Below, one piece after another: positions 52,806 through 62,930 of a DNA stretch of 64,000 bases (position 1 is the first letter of the stretch; every line of letters starts with the position of its first letter). The notes below the pieces were generated by a model. The model searched no databases. It saw only the letters and a program-made list of their open reading frames with translations, and was not told the origin of the DNA. The stretch is taken from NCBI RefSeq assembly GCF_000717175.1, contig NZ_JNYD01000013.1, positions 124,001 to 188,000 on the forward strand. The letters are read 5' to 3'. Made by a program: the position numbers and the translations under genes. Origin of the DNA: Pseudonocardia autotrophica (GTDB lineage: Bacteria; Actinomycetota; Actinomycetes; Mycobacteriales; Pseudonocardiaceae).

Positions 52806-53453
52806 TCACCGCGCGATCGCGGGGGCGGACACGTGATCTCGCGCTCCCTCGCCGACAGGGGACGGCGCCTCGCCCGTCGAGTGCCGCGTGTGCGGCTGAG
52901 CGCGTCGGTGCACGAGGTGGACGAGGCCCTCGCCGATCCGGCGTGCGTCGACGAGCCGCAGCGGCGTGCTGACGTCCCCGAAGAGTCGCCGCCCGGCCCC
53001 GAGGACGACCGGGTGCACGGTGAGCCGCAGCTCGTCGACGAGGTCGTGCTCCAGCAGGGTCCGGACGAGCCGGGCGCTGGCGTACACGACGACGTCGCCT
53101 TCGACCCGCTGCCGGAGCGCCGGGACGTCCGTCACCCGCGGCAGCACCGTCCCGTTCCCCCATCGCGGCTCGTCGAGCGTCGCGGAGATGACGTACTTGG
53201 GCAGGCCGTTGAGCCGGTCCGCCCACTCGCCGGTCCGCGACGGCCACCGCGCCGCGAACCATTCGTCGCTGCGCCGGCCCAGCAGCAACGCGCCGGCCCG
53301 GCGTGCCTCGTCGACCTCGAGCGCGGCCCACGCCTCGCGGTCGGCCGCGCTCGTCCGCGTGAACCAGCCCCCGCGGTCGAAGCCCTCCTCACCGGTCGGG
53401 TCCTCGACGACCCCGTCGAGGGTGACGTTCTCACTGACGACGATCTGCCCCAT
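52806..53453 (-). CDS. RibD C-terminal/dihydrofolate reductase-like protein
   Basis: ATG at 53453 follows GGAGG; upstream sequence in the frame lacks conservation. The 215-residue protein starts GQIVVSENVTLDGVVEDPTG and has LLLGRRSDEWFAARWP, KYVISATLDEPRWGNGTVL and LRLTVHPVVLGAGRRLFGD, the standard layout of the small NADPH reductase family related to RibD. Substrate unknown. It is divergent from an ECF sigma factor, which may control it. Confidence 0.82.
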   Translation of the reverse strand: MGQIVVSENVTLDGVVEDPTGEEGFDRGGWFTRTSAADREAWAALEVDEARRAGALLLGRRSDEWFAARWPSRTGEWADRLNGLPKYVISATLDEPRWGNGTVLPRVTDVPALRQRVEGDVVVYASARLVRTLLEHDLVDELRLTVHPVVLGAGRRLFGDVSTPLRLVDARRIGEGLVHLVHRRAQPHTRHSTGEAPSPVGEGARDHVSAPAIAR

Positions 53454-53487
53454 CGTGGTCCTCCGGTCCGGGCGGGCTCGGCATGCT

Positions 53488-53556
53488 CCGGTACGGACAC
53501 CGCGACGACGGGGGAAAGGGGCGCCCCGTCGGTCGTCCGGCCGGTGTCCGTACCGG
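53488..53556. promoter_or_regulatory. 15-bp inverted promoter-like elements facing both ways
   Basis: CGGTGTCCGTACCGG occurs on the plus strand (53542-53556), 18 bases before the sigma factor start, and identically on the minus strand (53502-53488), 34 bases before the reductase start. Two identical elements each facing a gene suggest matching promoters for one sigma factor, or paired operator half-sites. Confidence 0.6.
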
Positions 53557-53574
53557 TGAGGGGGTGAGGGGCAG

Positions 53575-54576
53575 GTGTCGACCGGCGAGCTGCTGTCCCG
53601 CGCGCGGGCCGGGGACGGCGCGGCGTTCACCGCGCTGACCGAGCCGTACCGCCGTGAGCTGCACGTGCACTGCTACCGGATGCTCGGGTCCGTGCACGAC
53701 GCCGAGGACGCGCTGCAGGACACGCTGCTGGCCGCCTGGCGCGGACTCCCGGCCTTCGAGGAGCGCGCGTCCCTGCGCACCTGGCTCTACCGGATCGCGA
53801 CCAACCGGTGCCTCAACGCGCGGCGGTCGGCGGCGCGGCGCCCCGCCGCGGCCTGGGACGTCCCCGGCGTCGACCCACCCGAGCCGACCCGGCTCGGCGA
53901 GGTCACCTGGCTCGGGCCCCTGCCCGACACCCTGCTCGACGACGTCCGCGATGCGCGGCCGGGCCCCGAGGCCCGGTACGAGCGGGCCGAGACCGTGTCC
54001 CTCGCGTTCGTGACCGCCCTGCAGACCCTGCCCCCGCGCCAGGTCGCCGTGCTCCTCCTGCGCGACGTGCTCGGGTTCCGCGCCGACGAGGTGGCCGGGA
54101 TGCTCGGCTCGACCGTCGACGCGGTGAAGAGCGCGCTCAAGCGCGCCCGCCTCGGCCTCCGGCATCGGATGCCGACGCCCGCAGCCCCGCCGCCCGCACC
54201 CGGCTCACCCGCGGAGCAGGCGCTCGCGGCCGCCTTCGTCCGGGCATGGGAGTCGGCCGATCTCGACGCCCTGGTGGCCCTGCTGACCGAGGACGTCCTT
54301 CTCGTGATGCCCCCGATGCCTCTCGAGTACCAGGGCCGCGACCTCGCGATCCGCTTCTGCGCCGGGCTCTTCGGCGCGGGCCGCAGGTTCGATCTCGTGC
54401 CCACCCGGGCGAACGGTCAACTGGCGTTCGGCGCCTACCTCCGTGGGGCGGCGGGCCGGCCCGGGACGGGCGTGTACGTCCTCACCCTCGTCGGTGACCG
54501 GATCGGCGCGATGACCCGCTTCGACGGGAGCGCGCTCCGGGTCTGCGGGCTCCCCGCGGAGCTCCCGGCCGGGTAG
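53575..54576 (+). CDS. ECF sigma factor with C-terminal SnoaL-like domain
   Basis: GTG at 53575 follows GAGGGG. The 333-residue protein has sigma region 2 (RRELHVHCYRMLGSVHDAED, TLLAAWRGLPAFEERASLRT) and region 4 (LQTLPPRQVAVLLLRDVLGF, ADEVAGMLGSTVDAVKSALK). A ~130-residue SnoaL-like domain follows (ALAAAFVRAWESADLDALVA, LEYQGRDLAIRFCAGLFGAG), the layout of SigG/SigJ-type factors in mycobacteria. These lack a separate anti-sigma and are thought to be controlled by their own C-terminal domain. It probably drives its own promoter and the divergent reductase. Confidence 0.87.
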   Translation: MSTGELLSRARAGDGAAFTALTEPYRRELHVHCYRMLGSVHDAEDALQDTLLAAWRGLPAFEERASLRTWLYRIATNRCLNARRSAARRPAAAWDVPGVDPPEPTRLGEVTWLGPLPDTLLDDVRDARPGPEARYERAETVSLAFVTALQTLPPRQVAVLLLRDVLGFRADEVAGMLGSTVDAVKSALKRARLGLRHRMPTPAAPPPAPGSPAEQALAAAFVRAWESADLDALVALLTEDVLLVMPPMPLEYQGRDLAIRFCAGLFGAGRRFDLVPTRANGQLAFGAYLRGAAGRPGTGVYVLTLVGDRIGAMTRFDGSALRVCGLPAELPAG

Positions 54577-54610
54577 GCGCCCTCGCCCGGATGGGCGAGG
54601 GCGCCGTCCG

Positions 54611-55471
54611 TCAAGCCAGGCCGGCCTCGGCGACGAGCTCGTGGAAGAGCTCCTCACCGGCCGGCTCCGGCAGGCCGCGGGCGGTGAACCACTCGGCGAC
54701 CCGCCGGACGTCGCGGACCAGGAACTCGGCCCCGTGCGGGTTGCCGACGAGGTCGACGACCTGCGGCAGGTCGATCAGCACCAGCCGGCCGCGGTGCACC
54801 AGCAGGTTGTAGGCGGACAGGTCGCCGTGGGCCCAGCCGTGCCGGGCGAGCCCGCGCAGGGCCTCGCCCAGCTGGGCCCACAGGTCGGCCAGCTCCGCGT
54901 CCGACGGCCGGAGCTGGGCCAGCCGGGGCGCCGCGGACTCCCCGTCCCCGACGAACTCCAGCAACAGTTCGGTGCCGTCGAGCTGGACGGGGTAGGGGAC
55001 CGGCAGGCCGGCCGACCACAGCGTGGACAGCGCCGCGAACTCCGCGGCCGCCCACTGCCCGGACAGCAGCTCGCGGCCGAACGCGGTCCGGTTCGTCATC
55101 GCCCGCATCTCCCGGGAGCGGCGCACGCGGCGCCCCTCCTGGTAGCCGGCGTCGCGGTGGAACATCCGGTGCTCGGCGGTGCGGTACCGCTTGGCGGCCA
55201 TCAGCACCCCCGACGAACCGGGGATCCCGCGCTCGACGAGATGGACGTCGGCCTCCTTGCCGGTCTTGAGCACGCCGAGCTCGGTGTCGACCGCGGCGTG
55301 CGCGGTCTCCACCCAGGCGGGCCGGGGCTCGGGCCCGTGCTGCGCGCCGGTCCAGGTGGACCAGCGGTCGCCGGCGGGCGGGAGGTCGGGGTCCTCGTGC
55401 AGGTGCACGGGGTGGGGAACGTACTCGTCGTCGTCGAATCCACGACGGCGTCTGGGCATGCGCTCGCGCAT
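54611..55471 (-). CDS. RIO-type serine/threonine protein kinase
   Basis: The 286-residue protein has a RIO1-like core: GVLKTGKEADVHLVE (about 66-80), ATP-lysine K94 (AAKRYR), LLEFVGDGE hinge region, the catalytic HGDLSAYNLLVH (215-226) and metal motif VLIDLPQVVD with D234. Eukaryotic RIO kinases mature ribosomes; bacterial substrates are mostly unknown. ATG 55471 is chosen; its ribosome site AGGAG lies in a small hairpin with CTCCT. A short Arg-rich frame and a palindrome lie upstream. Confidence 0.85.
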   Translation of the reverse strand: MRERMPRRRRGFDDDEYVPHPVHLHEDPDLPPAGDRWSTWTGAQHGPEPRPAWVETAHAAVDTELGVLKTGKEADVHLVERGIPGSSGVLMAAKRYRTAEHRMFHRDAGYQEGRRVRRSREMRAMTNRTAFGRELLSGQWAAAEFAALSTLWSAGLPVPYPVQLDGTELLLEFVGDGESAAPRLAQLRPSDAELADLWAQLGEALRGLARHGWAHGDLSAYNLLVHRGRLVLIDLPQVVDLVGNPHGAEFLVRDVRRVAEWFTARGLPEPAGEELFHELVAEAGLA

Positions 55472-55489
55472 TGAGGAGGGTTCTCCTGA

Positions 55490-55509
55490 CGTGGGGTGGA
55501 CACCCCACG
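55490..55509 (-). promoter_or_regulatory. 20-bp palindrome and occluded ribosome site before the RIO kinase
   Basis: CGTGGGGTG-GA-CACCCCACG is a perfect 9-bp inverted repeat. Just downstream on the minus strand, AGGAG-AACC-CTCCT would pair the kinase ribosome site. Together they could form a control leader or, for the palindrome alone, an operator. Confidence 0.5.
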
Positions 55510-55529
55510 CGAGCGACCTCGACGGTGCC

Positions 55530-55595
55530 TCAGCGCAGGGTGCGGGGGCGGGAGGGCGCGCGCCGGCGCGCCGCCACCCGGGCGGCGGTCGTCAT
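55530..55595 (-). CDS. Arg-rich leader peptide upstream of the RIO kinase (21 aa)
   Basis: ATG at 55595 has a strong ribosome site AGGAGGTG 5 bases upstream. The 21-residue product is MTTAARVAARRRAPSRPRTL plus a final R, with seven Arg. It ends 59 bases before the kinase start, with a palindrome and an occluded ribosome site between. Translation-dependent control is possible; a small standalone peptide is the alternative. Confidence 0.45.
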   Translation of the reverse strand: MTTAARVAARRRAPSRPRTLR

Positions 55596-55665
55596 CGGGC
55601 ACCTCCTGTGCTCCACGTCGGTGCACGCAGGATCCGGGGTCGGACACCCGCGGGTCAACCGTTTT

Positions 55666-56247
55666 TCAGCCCTGCACCCACCAGGCCGGGACGAGCGCGC
55701 GGTAGAGGTCCTCGAACATCGCGACCTCGGGCTCGCCGGGCAGGTCCAGCCAGCCCTGGATCGCCCCGACCGTGCCCTGCGCGACGAACCGCGCGGCGGT
55801 GTCGGCCACGGCGTCGTCCGGCACGCCGGGCACCTGCAGCGGCAGCCGCAGCCGGCCGGTCTCGATCAGCCGGCGGCTCGTCTCCAGGAAGTGCTCGCTG
55901 AGCATGCCGTGCAGCGAACCCGGACCGCTGTCGCGGGCGAGTCCGCGGCGGTAGATCGGGGCGTGCCTGCGGATGTGCTCCAGGACCCGCCGGGTGACCT
56001 CCCGGACGGCGGCGTCGGTGTCGCCGGGGTCGTCGAGCAGGCCGGCCCGCAGGTCGTCGAGCTCGGCGCGCAGCGCCTCGCGCAGGAGGTCGCCGGGGGA
56101 CGCCGCGTGCTCGTAGAAGGTCGAGCGGTGCACGCCCGCGGCCTCGGCGAGCTGCGTGATCGTCAGGTCCGCGACGGGGGTCTCCCGGGCCAGCACCAGG
56201 ACGGCCCGGTGCAGCCGGTCGCGGCTGCGACGCCGCCGTGCGTCCAT
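55666..56247 (-). CDS. TetR-family regulator
   Basis: ATG at 56247 follows GAGGTG; GTG 56259 is the alternative. The 193-residue protein has the TetR helix-turn-helix (TPVADLTITQLAEAAGVHRS, TFYEHAASPGDLLREAL) and an all-helical ligand domain. It is divergent from the SDR gene with an inverted repeat between, so it probably represses that gene and itself. The ligand is unknown. Confidence 0.88.
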   Translation of the reverse strand: MDARRRRSRDRLHRAVLVLARETPVADLTITQLAEAAGVHRSTFYEHAASPGDLLREALRAELDDLRAGLLDDPGDTDAAVREVTRRVLEHIRRHAPIYRRGLARDSGPGSLHGMLSEHFLETSRRLIETGRLRLPLQVPGVPDDAVADTAARFVAQGTVGAIQGWLDLPGEPEVAMFEDLYRALVPAWWVQG

Positions 56248-56287
56248 GACCCACCTCACTCGATTCGCGGGAAGGGGCCGATGTTAG

Positions 56288-56325
56288 CCGACGTTTGTAG
56301 GACTTAGATAAGCGACGAACGTCGG
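56288..56325. promoter_or_regulatory. TetR operator candidate
   Basis: CCGACGTTTGT (56288-56298) and ACGAACGTCGG (56315-56325) are inverted copies with one mismatch, separated by 16 bases that include CTTAGATAAG. The site lies between the TetR start and the SDR start. Confidence 0.55.
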
Positions 56326-56349
56326 GCAACCGCAGGAAGAGGGATCAGC

Positions 56350-57105
56350 ATGGCGACCTACGACGTGGCGGACCGGTCCGCGATCGTCACCGGGGCGGGG
56401 TCGGGCATCGGCCGGGCGGTGGCGCACCTGCTGGCCGCGAACGGTGCCGCGGTCCTGGTGCACGACCTGAACGCGGACGCGGCCGAGCTCGTGGTCAAGG
56501 AGATCCGGGCGGCGGGCGGCACCGCGGAGGCCTTCGTCGGCGACGCGGCGGACCCCGAGGTAGCGCGCGCGGCCGTCGAGGCGGCCGAGAAGCTCGCGCC
56601 GCTCCGGATCGCGGTGAACAACGCGGGGATCGGTGGGGCGAACGAGCCGGTCGGGGAGTACCCCGAGGACAGCTGGCGCAAGGTCATCGATGTCAACCTG
56701 AACGGCGTCTTCTACGGGCTGAAGGCGCAGATCCCGGCGATCGCGGCCCACGGCGGCGGGGCGATCGTCAACATGGCGTCGGTGCTCGGCTCGGTGGGCA
56801 TCCCCGGCTCGTCGGCCTACGTCACCGCGAAGCACGGGCTGGTCGGCCTTACCAAGAACGCCGCGCTCGAGCACGCCGCCCAGGGCGTGCGCGTGACGGC
56901 GGTCGGCCCCGGCTTCATCACCACGCCGCTGCTCGAGGCCAACCTCGACGCGGAGACGCAGCGGGCGCTCGCCGAGAAGCACGCCCTCGGCCGGCTCGGG
57001 ACCGTCGACGAGGTGGCGAACCTGGTCGCCTTCCTCGCCTCCGACGCCGCCACCTTCATCACGGGCAGCTACCACCTGGTCGACGGCGGCTACGCGGCCC
57101 AGTGA
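56350..57105 (+). CDS. Short-chain dehydrogenase/reductase
   Basis: The 251-residue protein has the SDR cofactor motif VTGAGSGIGRAVAHLL (TGxxxGIG), the NNAGIGG motif, catalytic Ser in NMASVLGSVGIPGSSAYVTA and YxxxK (SAYVTAKHG). NAD or NADP oxidoreduction of a small alcohol or ketone is expected; substrate not predictable. Divergent TetR control is likely. Its stop begins a tandem repeat. Confidence 0.9.
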   Translation: MATYDVADRSAIVTGAGSGIGRAVAHLLAANGAAVLVHDLNADAAELVVKEIRAAGGTAEAFVGDAADPEVARAAVEAAEKLAPLRIAVNNAGIGGANEPVGEYPEDSWRKVIDVNLNGVFYGLKAQIPAIAAHGGGAIVNMASVLGSVGIPGSSAYVTAKHGLVGLTKNAALEHAAQGVRVTAVGPGFITTPLLEANLDAETQRALAEKHALGRLGTVDEVANLVAFLASDAATFITGSYHLVDGGYAAQ

Positions 57106-57120
57106 GGTCGGCGCAGGCCC

Positions 57121-57205
57121 GGTGAGGTCGGCCCGGTGAGGTCGGCCCGGTGAGGTCGGCCCGGTGAGGTCGGCCCGGTGAAGTTCGGCCCGGTGAGGTT
57201 CGGCC
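57121..57205 (+). repeat. Six 14-bp tandem repeats after the SDR gene
   Basis: GGTGAGGTCGGCCC is repeated four times exactly from 57121, then twice with one- to two-base changes. A seventh partial unit overlaps the SDR stop. Strand slippage is a likely origin. Confidence 0.75.
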
Positions 57206-57250
57206 GCCGGATCCGGAGGGCTCCCTGCTCCGGACCCGGCGGCGCCTCCC

Positions 57251-57450
57251 GGAACTGCCGACTCGGGCTCCCGGAACTGCCGACTCGCGGTGCTGGAACT
57301 GCCGACTCGCGGTGCTGGAACTGCCGACTCGCGGTGCTGGAACGCGCGACTCGCGGGAGCTGGCAGCGCGACTCGCGGGAGCCCAGGGCGCGACTCGCGG
57401 GGAAAATTTGCGCGAGTCGCGCTCTCGGCTTCGGTGAGTCGCGCTCCTGG
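57251..57450. repeat. 22-bp-period array of nine CGACTCG-type palindromes
   Basis: Seven direct units start at 57251, 57273, 57295, 57317, 57339, 57361 and 57383, each containing CGACTCG. Two further units with the inverted core CGAGTCGC and TGAGTCGC follow at the same 22-base spacing. The stretch 57106-57458 between SDR and yaaA contains no gene. Confidence 0.8.
57388..57422. terminator. Hairpin between convergent SDR and yaaA genes
   Basis: GCGCGACTCGCG (57388-57399) and CGCGAGTCGCGC (57411-57422) form a perfect 12-bp stem with loop GGGAAAATTTG, one of the few A/T runs in the chromosomal part. It is made from the last direct and first inverted units of the array. Confidence 0.6.
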
Positions 57451-57458
57451 GTTCGGGG

Positions 57459-58205
57459 TCAGGCGGGGATGACGAGGTCGAGGTGGTCGTCGGTCCGCTC
57501 GACCACGTGGCCGGCGCGGCGGGCGAGGCGCGCGACCGCCGCCGCGTCGGCCGGCTCCGCCCTGCTGCTCACCAGCAGCCGGGCCAGCCCGCCCTTGTGC
57601 GACTTGTTGTGGTGGCTCACCACCGAGCGGGACCCGTCGGGGCGCTCGGCCAGCACGTTCACCGTGACCGCTCCCGGCACGCGAGCCAGCCCGCCGTAGG
57701 CGCCCGACCGCAGGTCCACCACCAACTGTTCCGAAGCCAGCCTCGCCAGAACGGGCTCCAGCACCGGCCGCCACCGCGCGGCGAGCGTCCCGCCCGACGG
57801 CAGCGTCGAGCCGGCGGACAGCCGGTACGCCGGGATGGGGTCGCCGGCGTGAACCAGCCCGAACAGCGCCGACCCCACGGCGAGCCGCTCCCGCGCCCGG
57901 CCCGCGGCGGCCCCGCGCAGCGACCCGACGTCGAGCGCGTCGTAGAGCACGCCGGTGTACCGGGTGATCGCCCGGGCGGTGGGGGCGGTCCACAGGGCCG
58001 CGTTGCGCTCGATCTCGTCGACCTGCCGCTCGGACAGGCCGAGGGCCGCCCGGCTGGCGGGGACGTCGTCGGCCAGCTCCACCAGCTCGTCGACCAGCGC
58101 CTTGCGCACCGGGTCGAGCTCGGGGTGGCTCAGCGCGGCGAGGTCGAGCGGCGGCCCCTCGCCTCCGGTGCGCTTGGTCTCCGACGGGGGCAGCAGGACG
58201 AGCAC
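57459..58205 (-). CDS. yaaA: Peroxide stress protein YaaA
   Basis: GTG at 58205 is chosen; AGCGTA at 58213-58218 reads TACGCT on the minus strand, 7 bases upstream, a leaderless pattern. The 248-residue protein starts VLVLLPPSETKRTGGEG and has TRYTGVLYDALDV and SHHNKSHKGGLARLL, the YaaA/DUF328 signatures. In E. coli YaaA limits free iron under peroxide stress and binds DNA. Confidence 0.9.
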   Translation of the reverse strand: MLVLLPPSETKRTGGEGPPLDLAALSHPELDPVRKALVDELVELADDVPASRAALGLSERQVDEIERNAALWTAPTARAITRYTGVLYDALDVGSLRGAAAGRARERLAVGSALFGLVHAGDPIPAYRLSAGSTLPSGGTLAARWRPVLEPVLARLASEQLVVDLRSGAYGGLARVPGAVTVNVLAERPDGSRSVVSHHNKSHKGGLARLLVSSRAEPADAAAVARLARRAGHVVERTDDHLDLVIPA

Positions 58206-58273
58206 GCCCGGCAGCGTACGACCACGGTGATCAGCCACCCGGACCGGTGTTGTGCCGGTATGACGACCCCGGT

Positions 58274-58279
58274 TACGGT
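58274..58279 (+). promoter_or_regulatory. -10 box of a predicted leaderless leader-peptide transcript
   Basis: TACGGT ends 7 bases before GTG 58287. Transcription would begin on the leader peptide start and continue into metY. Confidence 0.5.
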
Positions 58280-58286
58280 CGCCTTC

Positions 58287-58361
58287 GTGATCCGCCTCGT
58301 GGCCCGTCGCCATGTCGACTTCATGCGCGTGACCAGCGCGGCCTGTCGCCCCCGCGGCTGA
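58287..58361 (+). CDS. Cysteine-type leader peptide upstream of metY (24 aa)
   Basis: GTG 58287 starts MIRLVARRHVDFMRVTSAAC, then RPRG and TGA at 58359. The RRHVDxxRVxSAxCRPR pattern recurs in short leader peptides before sulfur-assimilation genes of actinobacteria. In mycobacteria comparable leaderless Cys-containing peptides attenuate downstream genes according to cysteine supply. A longer frame from ATG 58260 exists. metY starts 50 bases after the leader stop. Confidence 0.65.
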   Translation: MIRLVARRHVDFMRVTSAACRPRG

Positions 58362-58380
58362 ACCACATCCCCACGCGTAG

Positions 58381-60863
<2,483 letters not shown>

Positions 60864-60905
60864 ACATCCGGGCATGAACCTCCGCGTCGCCGTCCCGCCC
60901 CGCCC

Positions 60906-61667
60906 GTGTCCGACCTCCGGCTGACGCACGTCGGCGGCCCGACCCTGCTGGTCGAGGCCGCCGGCCTGCGGATCCTCACCGACCCGACCTTCGACCCGCC
61001 CGGCCGGCGGTACGGGTTCGGCTGGGGGACGTCGTCGCGCAAGCTGGCCGGCCCGGCCCTCGGCCCGGACGAGCTGGGGCCGATCGACGCGGTCCTGCTC
61101 AGCCACGACCACCACGCCGACAACCTCGACGACCGCGGCCGCGCCCTGCTCGCCGGCGTCGGCACCGTCGTCACGACCGTCCCCGGGGCCCGGCGGCTGG
61201 GCGGCGCGGTCCGCGGGCTGGCGCCCTGGGCGTCCACCCGGATCGGGGACGTGGAGGTCACCGCCACCCCGTGCCGGCACGGTCCGCCGCTGAGCAGGCC
61301 GGTGGCGGGCGCGGTGATCGGCTTCGCGCTCGCGCTGCCGGACGGCGTGCTGTGGATCTCGGGGGACACCGTGCCGTTCCGCGGCACCCGCGAGGTGGTC
61401 CGGCGGCTGGCGGTCGACGTCGCGGTCCTGCACCTCGGCTGCGTGCGGTTCCCGGTCACCGGGCCGCTGCGGTACAGCATGACCGGCAAGCAGGCCGTCG
61501 CGCTGAGCCGGGCGCTGCAGCCGCGGGTGGTGGTCCCGGTGCACTACGAGGGCTGGTCGCACTTCCGGGAGGGCCGGGCCGAGGCGGAGCGGGCGTTCGC
61601 CGTGGCCGCCGACGTGCGGGACCGGGTGCGCTGGCTGCGCCCGGGGGAGGTCACGCCGATCGACTGA
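60906..61667 (+). CDS. MBL-fold metal-dependent hydrolase (UlaG-like)
   Basis: GTG at 60906 is chosen. The 253-residue protein has LTDPTFDPPG, the metal motif LSHDHHADNLD, ISGDTVPFRG and a late HYEGWSHF. This is the UlaG/beta-lactamase-like family that includes NAPE-hydrolysing phospholipases. A 16-codon frame (ATG 60874) precedes it and overlaps its start. Substrate unknown. Its end overlaps the convergent gene by 17 bases. Confidence 0.82.
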   Translation: MSDLRLTHVGGPTLLVEAAGLRILTDPTFDPPGRRYGFGWGTSSRKLAGPALGPDELGPIDAVLLSHDHHADNLDDRGRALLAGVGTVVTTVPGARRLGGAVRGLAPWASTRIGDVEVTATPCRHGPPLSRPVAGAVIGFALALPDGVLWISGDTVPFRGTREVVRRLAVDVAVLHLGCVRFPVTGPLRYSMTGKQAVALSRALQPRVVVPVHYEGWSHFREGRAEAERAFAVAADVRDRVRWLRPGEVTPID

Positions 61668-62298
61668 GCCCGAGCTCCGCGACCGCCATCCCGTCGCGCT
61701 CCCCGACGTCGCCGACCACGACGGGCACGGGGGAGCGGAAGCCCGGGCCGTCCGTGACGAAGGTGTGGAACTCGCCGTTCTCCCCGCACGGGTCGACGGC
61801 CTCGGGCAGGGCGGCGAGGAACTCCTCGTCGAACGCGTGCCCGGCCAGCTCCGCCGGCACCCGGGCCGGGTCCACGGACACGACGACGGCGCGCAGCCCG
61901 GCCGCGATCATCGCCCGGGCCAGCGGGCCGGTCGGCCTGCCCCACAACGGGAACTCCGGCGTCAGCCCGGTGCCGGCCAGCGTGCGCTCGCGGTAGGCGC
62001 GGATGTCGGCGAGGAAGAGGTCCCCGTAGACGACGGTGTCCGCCCCGGCCGCGCGGGCGGCCGCGAGCGCCGCACCGGTCCGGCGCTCGTACTCGGCGTT
62101 CGGGCACGGCCACGGCAGCTCGACGACGTGCAGCGGCAGGCCGAGCGCCGCGGCCTGCGCCTCGACCAGCTCCCGCGGCACGCCGTGCACCGGGACCCGA
62201 CCGGCCGAGACCGTGGTGAACAGCCCGGTGACGTCGGCGCGGAGGCCCAGCGCGTACGCGGCGTCCTTCCCGCAGGACCAGCTCACCCAGGCGGCCAC
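61651..62298 (-). CDS. Diphthine-ammonia-ligase-family ATP-binding protein
   Basis: The 215-residue protein has the PP-loop-type start VSWSCGKDAAYAL (SxGKDS variant), PVHGVPRELVEAQAAALGLP, PNAEYERRTG, VVYGDLFLADIRAYRE and a late CGENGEFHTFV motif. These are the ATP_bind_4 signatures; bacterial members do not make diphthamide and their role is uncertain. It overlaps the convergent MBL gene by 17 bases. Confidence 0.82.
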   Translation of the reverse strand: MAAWVSWSCGKDAAYALGLRADVTGLFTTVSAGRVPVHGVPRELVEAQAAALGLPLHVVELPWPCPNAEYERRTGAALAAARAAGADTVVYGDLFLADIRAYRERTLAGTGLTPEFPLWGRPTGPLARAMIAAGLRAVVVSVDPARVPAELAGHAFDEEFLAALPEAVDPCGENGEFHTFVTDGPGFRSPVPVVVGDVGERDGMAVAELGLSRSA

Positions 62299-62302
62299 CC
62301 GG

Positions 62303-62884
62303 TTACCGTCGCACGGACACGTGCACGTGGTCGAAGTGGCCGCCGGTGGCGTCGGACGGGTCGTAGACGCCGCCGCCGTTGTACGGGCGGCCCCACCCGT
62401 CCTCGTCGGCGAGGAAGGCGCTGCGGTACCAGATCCGGCCCTGCCAGATCACGTACCGGACGTCGAGCTCCTCGGCGTGCTCCCGCAGCCAGTTCGCGAC
62501 CGCCCACCCGGCCTCCAGCTCGGCGCCCTCGGGGAAGGTGCCGGCCCGGGTGGGGAAGAAGTCGCAGGCCCGGCCCTGCGGATGGTCGCTCGACGGGTTC
62601 CACTCGTGCGCGCTCCAGCAGGTGGTGCCGCGCAACCGGTCGCCGAACTCCGCCACCGCCCGGTCGTGCAGGGCGAGCGCGGCCGGGGTGAGGCACCCCT
62701 CGCTGGTCGGGTCGTCGGCGACGCACCCGGGGGAGGGTTGCGGGGCGACCCGCTCGCGGAACCGGTCGACCGCGTCGAACCGCACCAGCGCGACGACCGC
62801 GACGGCGGCCAGGGCCAGCGCGACCAGGGCGGCGACCGCCCGGCCCGTGCGGCGGCGTGAACTGCGGGGGCGGGTGCGGTGCAC
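62303..62884 (-). CDS. M15-like D-Ala-D-Ala carboxypeptidase-fold protein
   Basis: The 193-residue protein has a basic start and one membrane anchor (VAALVALALAAVAVVALV), then an outside domain with SSDHPQGRACDFFP and a terminal HFDHVHVSVRR. The H-x6-D and late H-x-H layout is that of zinc M15 peptidases such as VanY-like proteins. Two cysteines near the anchor may pair. It likely acts on cell-wall peptides or is a catalytically altered relative. Confidence 0.65.
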   Translation of the reverse strand: MHRTRPRSSRRRTGRAVAALVALALAAVAVVALVRFDAVDRFRERVAPQPSPGCVADDPTSEGCLTPAALALHDRAVAEFGDRLRGTTCWSAHEWNPSSDHPQGRACDFFPTRAGTFPEGAELEAGWAVANWLREHAEELDVRYVIWQGRIWYRSAFLADEDGWGRPYNGGGVYDPSDATGGHFDHVHVSVRR

Positions 62885-62930
62885 GCGGGCTCCTCGGTCC
62901 GGAACGTCCGGTGCCGAGGATACCGGGCGA

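Noticed and set aside
57251..57450. CRISPR array at the 22-bp repeats
   Set aside because: The period is far too short for repeat plus spacer and the whole unit is repeated.
60874..60924. 16-codon frame before the MBL gene as a leader peptide
   Set aside because: The upstream box (TAGACA) fits the leaderless pattern poorly, and the peptide has one Cys but no recognised leader motif.
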